64,000 nt of DNA, from contig NZ_VORW01000004.1 of assembly GCF_007997215.1 (NCBI RefSeq), positions 186,001-250,000 on the forward strand. Direction: 5' to 3'. Position numbers and translations under genes: made by a program. Under the pieces are notes generated by a model. It saw only the letters and a list, made by a program, of their open reading frames with translations, searched no databases and was not told the DNA's origin. Below, in pieces: positions 59,839 to 64,000 of this stretch (the stretch's first letter is position 1; every line of letters begins with the position of its first letter). The DNA is from Algoriphagus aquimarinus (GTDB lineage Bacteria > Bacteroidota > Bacteroidia > Cytophagales > Cyclobacteriaceae).

Positions 59839-61017
59839 ATGCCCTCCAGACCCAATATTTCTTTTGAGAATTTAAAGGTTGCCTTTGCCTCAAAAAGTGA
59901 TGCAGAACTTAGGAATATGTACCGAGTTTTTGCCATGTTGAACAACAAGTTTGTCTCCGAGCTAGGGATTGCAATGACCAAAATCGGTTTTGCTCTTCAT
60001 TTGCCTATCAAAGGAATTATGAAGCAAACGATGTTTGGACATTTCTGCGGTGGTGAGACAATTGCAGAAAGCACAACAGCTGCCCAAGATTTGGCAAGAT
60101 TTGGTGTGAAATCTACCCTTGATTATTCTGTAGAAGGAAAAGGGGATGAAGCAAGCTATGATCAGACATGTGCGGAGATTCTGAAAACTATTGAGAAAGC
60201 AGAGAATCAATCATCCTTGCCCTTTGCAGTTTTCAAAGTGACAGGACTTGGAGATTACCATATAATGATGAAAGTGCAGGCGGGAGAATCTCTTTCGAAT
60301 GATGAAAGTCTTGCTTTCGAAAGAATGAAAAACCGAGTTGATCAATTGTGCAATGCGGCTTTTCAGAAAGGGATAAAAATATTAGTAGATGCAGAGGAGT
60401 CTTGGTTTCAGGATGTTATCGATAACTTGGCTTACGAGGCTATGGAGAAGTATAACCGAGAGACCTGCATCGTGTACAATACCTATCAAATGTATCGACA
60501 CGATATGCTGAGCAGACTGAAAGAAGCTCTTAAGCTATCTAAGGAACGAGGTTTTCTCTTAGGAGCGAAATTGGTTCGTGGTGCATACATGGAGAAAGAG
60601 GCTGATCGTGCGAAGGAACTGGGCTATCCCAGTCCTATTCAGCCAAACAAAGCTGCAACGGATCAGGATTACAATCTCGGTGTTCAGTTTTGCATAGAGA
60701 ATGGAGTTTACTTAGTCTCGGGTTCTCACAATGAAGAAAGTAATTACCTTGTTGTGGATCTTATGGAGAAGCAAGGCATAGCTAAGGATTCTGACCGTGT
60801 ATACTTTGCGCAGCTCCTTGGAATGAGTGATAATATCTCTTTTAATCTGGCTGACGCTGGATATAAAGTATTGAAATATGTGCCTTATGGGCCAGTAGAA
60901 AAGGTAATGCCTTATCTGATCAGAAGAGCTTCTGAGAATTCCAGTATTGCGGGGCAAAGCAGTCGGGAGTTTTCCTTGATTAAGAAGGAGATAAAAAGAC
61001 GGAAGAAGAGTAAGTGA
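59839..61017 (+). CDS. Proline dehydrogenase
   Basis: Oxidises proline to pyrroline-5-carboxylate with FAD, passing electrons to the respiratory chain. From ATG 59839 it has 392 residues with the TIM-barrel markers of the family: GGETIAESTTAAQDL, FAVFKVTGLG, ILVDAEESWFQD, TYQMYRHDML, GAKLVRGAYMEKE and the C-terminal YVPYGPVEKVMPYLIRRASEN, in which the paired Arg contact the substrate. It is monofunctional, not the fused PutA. It is divergent from the aromatic locus. Confidence 0.93.
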   Translation: MPSRPNISFENLKVAFASKSDAELRNMYRVFAMLNNKFVSELGIAMTKIGFALHLPIKGIMKQTMFGHFCGGETIAESTTAAQDLARFGVKSTLDYSVEGKGDEASYDQTCAEILKTIEKAENQSSLPFAVFKVTGLGDYHIMMKVQAGESLSNDESLAFERMKNRVDQLCNAAFQKGIKILVDAEESWFQDVIDNLAYEAMEKYNRETCIVYNTYQMYRHDMLSRLKEALKLSKERGFLLGAKLVRGAYMEKEADRAKELGYPSPIQPNKAATDQDYNLGVQFCIENGVYLVSGSHNEESNYLVVDLMEKQGIAKDSDRVYFAQLLGMSDNISFNLADAGYKVLKYVPYGPVEKVMPYLIRRASENSSIAGQSSREFSLIKKEIKRRKKSK

Positions 61018-61048
61018 TCAGAGGTCAGTCTCAGTGATCAGTCGCAAT
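61013..61048 (+). repeat. Degenerate short-repeat remnant after proline dehydrogenase
   Basis: AGTGATCAGAGGTCAGTC then TCAGTGATCAGTCGCAA, overlapping the stop codon. It is built of CAGTGATCAG words and shares CAGTCGCA with the copies after ung and the truncated haemoglobin gene. Confidence 0.5.
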
Positions 61049-61116
61049 TACTATTAGGTCCAGTATCTAAAGTGTTGTCAGACTGGGTAAGATAAATTAA
61101 ATAAGGGCAATGATGG

Positions 61117-61190
61117 TGTCGGGCTGAGCGAAGTCGAAGCCTCTTTAAGGTAAATAAAATTATTGTCCTCGACTCCGCTCGGACTGACAA
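61117..61190. repeat. Inverted pair of CTCGACTNCGCTC repeats (REP-like)
   Basis: GGCTGAGCGAAGTCGAAGCC on the left and GTCCTCGACTCCGCTCGGAC on the right are inverted copies of one motif about 20 bases apart; a partial third copy, GGCTGCGGAGTCGAAGCCC, follows at 61221-61239. The same motif forms the outer arms of the element at 43174-43296. The rest of the 61018-61362 gap shows no gene. Confidence 0.75.
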
Positions 61191-61362
61191 GGTTTGCTGT
61201 GAAAATCATAATTCTTCATTGGCTGCGGAGTCGAAGCCCAGAAGATTGAATAGAAGTAAATAGTGTGAGGTAGAAAGGTGAAAGGTTGAAGGAATGCGAC
61301 AAGCATCGGACATCGGACACCAAAAAATAAAAAAAGGAATTATAAATTTCAAATTATATAGA

Positions 61363-63069
61363 ATGCAACTTTTAAGCGAACAGGAAATTGAACGTCGGAA
61401 AGACCGGGAAGAATTGATGAAGCTTGGGATCAACCCTTATCCAGCTGAGGCATTCCCGATCAATGTCACATCGGAGGATATTCATCGGAACTATGAAAAT
61501 CGAAAGAATGACTACAAGAGTATTTCGATCGCTGGTCGCCTGATGAGTCGTAGAATTATGGGTTCGGCTTCCTTTGGAGAAATCCAGGATGCTACAGGCC
61601 GTCTACAATTCTATGTGCGTCGCGATGATATCTGCGAAGGCGAAGACAAAGTTTTATACAATACAGTATTCAAAAAGCTATTAGGAATAGGTGATTTCCT
61701 AGGCTTGAAAGGGTATATTTTTACTACTCAGACAGGAGAGATTTCGCTTCATGTGACTGAGTTGACGGTGCTTTCCAAATCTGTGAAGCCACTTCCTGTG
61801 GTGAAAAGGGACGAGGACGGAAATGTACACGATGGATTTACAGATCCTGAGATGCGTTACCGTCAGCGCTATGTGGATTTGACAGTGAACCCTGAGGTGA
61901 AGAAGACCTTTATCACTCGTTCCAGAATCATCACTCAGATGCGTCGCTATTTTGACGATCACGGATGGCTGGAAGTGGAGACTCCAATTCTACAGGCTGT
62001 GCATGGTGGAGCTGCTGCCCGTCCATTTGATACACATCACAATACCTTGGATATGCCGCTTTTCCTGAGAATTGCGAATGAGTTGTATCTGAAAAGATTG
62101 ATCGTAGGTGGATTTGATGGGGTATATGAATTTGGTAAAATGTTCCGTAACGAGGGCATGGACCGTACGCACAATCCTGAATTCACTTCTATGGAAATCT
62201 ATGTAGCCTACAAGGATTACATCTGGATGATGGAAATGGTGGAAGAACTGATCGAGCAGGTGACTGAACAGATTCATGGCAAAACCAAACTTACTGTAGG
62301 CAAAAATGAGATTGAATTTGCTGGTCCATACAGAAGATTGACCATGTACGATTCCATCAAGGAATATGCTGGTATCGACGTGAGCAAGATGGATGAGGAA
62401 GGCCTTCGTAAGGTTTGCGCAGAGATGGGCATAGACACCGATGCGACTATGGGTAAAGGTAAATTGGTGGATGAGATCTTCGGTGAGAAGGTAGAGGCCA
62501 ACTTGATCCAGCCAACTTACATCACAGACTATCCTATTGAGATGACGCCTTTGGCGAAAAAGCATAGAACTGAGCCAGGCTTGGTGGAGCGGTTTGAGCT
62601 GTTCGTGAATGGTAAGGAGATCGCAAATGCTTACACCGAGCTAAACGACCCAATCGATCAGCGTGAGCGCTTCGAAGATCAGTTGAAGCTGGCAGAAAGA
62701 GGTGATGACGAAGCGATGGCGATGGATGAGGATTTCCTTCGTGCCTTGGAGTACGGTATGCCTCCTACGTCAGGTTTGGGTATCGGTATCGACCGTCTGA
62801 CTATGTTACTTACAAATAATACCACCATACAGGAAGTGCTATTCTTCCCGCAGATGAGACCTGAGAAAAAGCAGGTGGAAATGACTGAGGAGGAAAAAGG
62901 CATCTTCGAATTGCTGAAGGCAGAATCTCCTGTTGGATTGGCAGACCTAAAAGGAAAGGCTGGACTAAGCGGAAAGAAATGGGATGCAGCGATAAAAGGC
63001 TTGACAGGCAAAGGAGTTGCTAAAGTGACTAAAGAGGGTGATGCTGTCACGGTGTCTTTGGTCGATTAA
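61363..63069 (+). CDS. lysS: Lysyl-tRNA synthetase (class II)
   Basis: Charges tRNA-Lys. From ATG 61363 (MQLLSEQEIERRKDREELMKLG) it has 568 residues: an N-terminal OB-fold anticodon-binding domain (about 55-160) and a class II catalytic core with motif 1 (EVETPILQAVHGGAAARPF), motif 2 (FGKMFRNEGMDRTHNPEFTSME) and motif 3 (PPTSGLGIGIDRLTMLL). A C-terminal extension of about 70 residues (ELLKAESPVGLADLKGKAGL onward) resembles a winged-helix add-on seen in Bacteroidota. The frame reaches back to 61294, but the ATG at 61363 fits the family. Confidence 0.96.
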   Translation: MQLLSEQEIERRKDREELMKLGINPYPAEAFPINVTSEDIHRNYENRKNDYKSISIAGRLMSRRIMGSASFGEIQDATGRLQFYVRRDDICEGEDKVLYNTVFKKLLGIGDFLGLKGYIFTTQTGEISLHVTELTVLSKSVKPLPVVKRDEDGNVHDGFTDPEMRYRQRYVDLTVNPEVKKTFITRSRIITQMRRYFDDHGWLEVETPILQAVHGGAAARPFDTHHNTLDMPLFLRIANELYLKRLIVGGFDGVYEFGKMFRNEGMDRTHNPEFTSMEIYVAYKDYIWMMEMVEELIEQVTEQIHGKTKLTVGKNEIEFAGPYRRLTMYDSIKEYAGIDVSKMDEEGLRKVCAEMGIDTDATMGKGKLVDEIFGEKVEANLIQPTYITDYPIEMTPLAKKHRTEPGLVERFELFVNGKEIANAYTELNDPIDQRERFEDQLKLAERGDDEAMAMDEDFLRALEYGMPPTSGLGIGIDRLTMLLTNNTTIQEVLFFPQMRPEKKQVEMTEEEKGIFELLKAESPVGLADLKGKAGLSGKKWDAAIKGLTGKGVAKVTKEGDAVTVSLVD

Positions 63070-63090
63070 TTCCAAATTGATATAAAAGTA

Positions 63091-63120
63091 AAAACCGAGC
63101 TGAGAGGCTCGGTTTTTTTT
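63091..63120 (+). terminator. Intrinsic terminator after lysS
   Basis: AAAACCGAGC pairs with GCTCGGTTTT around TGAGAG and ends in T residues, 21 bases after the stop codon. Confidence 0.9.
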
Positions 63121-63340
63121 TGGTTTTTAAAAGCGAAGGGTAGTAAAAAAGGTATAAGTGATTTTGAAATATATCAAGTTTAAAGTCTTGTCATCGAAGC
63201 AATTTATTAAGTTATTTTATTTAAAAGATCTCAAATTATATTAATTATTCAGTTAATTTTCAGCTAGTTGAAATTTAAAATAATTTTATAGTTTTATTTG
63301 ATCAGAATTATAACTAAACTCGTGTCTAATAGATTTAAGA

Positions 63341-63721
63341 ATGAGTTCAGGAGTTAGGGTTATTCACTTTATTATAGACACATTGGTCTATTTTTTATTT
63401 GCTTTAGGCTTATTAATACTGAATAATGGTTTAATCTCAATTGAATTATTAAAGCCCATTCTCTTAGCCTTTTATTTTGTAAATTATTTTCTTTTCGAAT
63501 TTTTTCTAGGTAAGACTCCGGGAAAATACCTGACTCGATTTCAAGTAGCGGATTGCAAATCAGGCCAAAGTCCTAGTATTTGGCAAGTTTTGCTGCGGAC
63601 GATTGGAAGGATGATTCCACTATATTTTGTTTCATATATTATTACTGGCAAAGGTCTCCATGATCATATTTCTAATACATATCTAATCCAAACCAAATCA
63701 GAAGATGAAAAAACTAAGTAA
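63341..63721 (+). CDS. RDD family membrane protein
   Basis: The 126 residues contain the family pattern RVIHFIIDTLVYFLFALGL near the N-terminus, a second hydrophobic span (about 40-55), the FFLGKTPGKYLTRFQV segment and the LLRTIGRMIPLYF helix. The 270-base AT-rich stretch upstream holds no other gene I can support. RDD proteins are small membrane proteins of mostly unknown role. Its end overlaps the next gene by 17 bases. Confidence 0.9.
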   Translation: MSSGVRVIHFIIDTLVYFLFALGLLILNNGLISIELLKPILLAFYFVNYFLFEFFLGKTPGKYLTRFQVADCKSGQSPSIWQVLLRTIGRMIPLYFVSYIITGKGLHDHISNTYLIQTKSEDEKTK

Positions 63722-63935
63722 CATTTTTGTAATTGCCGTGCTTGTCCTTTGTATGTCAAGTTGTGCTACAGTATTCGGCGGGAAGGTTTCCCAATACCAG
63801 AAAACAAAGCCTATGGCTGGCGAACCTCAGCGTGATGTTAGAGTGGGGGCACTTATCGCTGATATTATTTTATTTTGGCCTGGAGCCGTTGTTGATTTTG
63901 CCACGGGAGCAATCTACAAACCAGAAGGGAAATAG
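63705..63935 (+). CDS. Small lipoprotein
   Basis: The 76 residues have a lipoprotein signal (MKKLSNIFVIAVLVLCMSSC, Cys at residue 20) followed by ATVFGGKVSQYQKTKP and the hydrophobic VGALIADIILFWPGAVVDF segment, which may associate with or span a membrane. Similar small lipoproteins occur in Bacteroidota; the role is unknown. It overlaps the RDD gene in another frame, so the two are probably co-expressed. Confidence 0.82.
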   Translation: MKKLSNIFVIAVLVLCMSSCATVFGGKVSQYQKTKPMAGEPQRDVRVGALIADIILFWPGAVVDFATGAIYKPEGK

Positions 63936-63946
63936 AGATTCATATT

Positions 63947-63991
63947 CACATAAAAAAACCGACTTAATTTCTAAGTCGGTTTTTTTATGTG
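63947..63991 (+). terminator. Strong terminator at the right edge
   Basis: A perfect 20-bp inverted repeat (63947-63966 with 63972-63991), core AAACCGACTTA/TAAGTCGGTTT, around a five-base loop, with runs of A and T inside the arms. Confidence 0.92.
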
Positions 63992-64000
63992 AAGTGCCTT

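Noticed and set aside
1..64000. CRISPR array, prophage or integrative element
   Set aside because: No regularly spaced repeats, phage structural genes, integrase or tRNA-flanking attachment repeats were found on reading both strands.

Overview
The window is a chromosomal segment of a Bacteroidota bacterium, most likely order Cytophagales, in the Algoriphagus/Cyclobacteriaceae neighbourhood. The lineage is an inference from gene content (DUF5683, DUF3703, DUF6249, YdeI/DUF1801, type II chorismate mutase fused to DAHP synthase, pyrG-yidC and parA-parB-DUF5683-dapB-lepB synteny). It is supported by promoters of the Bacteroidota type (TTTG, about 19-21 nt, TAnnTTTG), which recur upstream of prs, tRNA-Gln, rpsF, apaG, pyrG and the aro locus. 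No prophage, CRISPR array, rRNA operon or intact insertion sequence was seen.

Layout. 1-2.5 kb: a SAM-I riboswitch leading off the left edge, then pth, rplY and prs (minus strand). 2.5-9.2 kb: a secreted M14 carboxypeptidase, a cysteine-cluster protein, EcsC, a class V aminotransferase, tRNA-Gln and a small conserved protein. 9.2-22.1 kb: mostly minus-strand housekeeping: rpsF-rpsR-rplI, a coiled-coil membrane protein, two methyltransferases, apaG, ung (plus), then parA-parB-DUF5683-dapB-lepB and pyrG-yidC. 22.3-31 kb: an AT-rich pair of unrecognised genes, a TPR/cca operon, an ECF sigma factor with a likely anti-sigma partner, and a run of small genes including two decayed ones (a truncated GNAT and a DoxX gene with an in-frame TGA). 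31-52 kb: accessory envelope and secreted functions: OmpA lipoprotein, esterase, nucleotide pyrophosphatase/phosphodiesterase, truncated haemoglobin, DUF1080, CotH-like protein, formate/nitrite-type channel, M20 dipeptidase, NYN-LOTUS protein, polysaccharide deacetylase, dienelactone hydrolase, B12-type radical SAM enzyme, phospholipase C, a stand-alone Pycsar-type membrane protein, SIMPL and kelch proteins. Palindromic repeats cluster here between genes. 52-59.5 kb: a toxin-antitoxin pair and the aromatic amino-acid locus aroF-aroB-aroA-pheA-aminotransferase-tyrA. 59.8-64 kb: proline dehydrogenase, lysS, an RDD protein and a small lipoprotein.

The most striking observation is the 5' leader of the aromatic locus (59288-59470, minus strand). 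It holds a consensus promoter, a 31-codon leader peptide with the run TYFSFFYFYF, an intrinsic terminator with a GAAA tetraloop directly upstream of the DAHP synthase/chorismate mutase gene, and a 9-bp segment inside the peptide gene that can pair with the terminator's 5' arm. That is the full architecture of ribosome-mediated transcription attenuation responding to phenylalanine and tyrosine. It would control the entry enzyme of the pathway whose later enzymes (aroB, aroA, pheA, tyrA) follow on the same strand.

Other points of interest are several palindromic repeat families between genes, an unannotated 39-residue membrane protein, and the DUF5706 (Pycsar effector-like) protein with no cyclase beside it.
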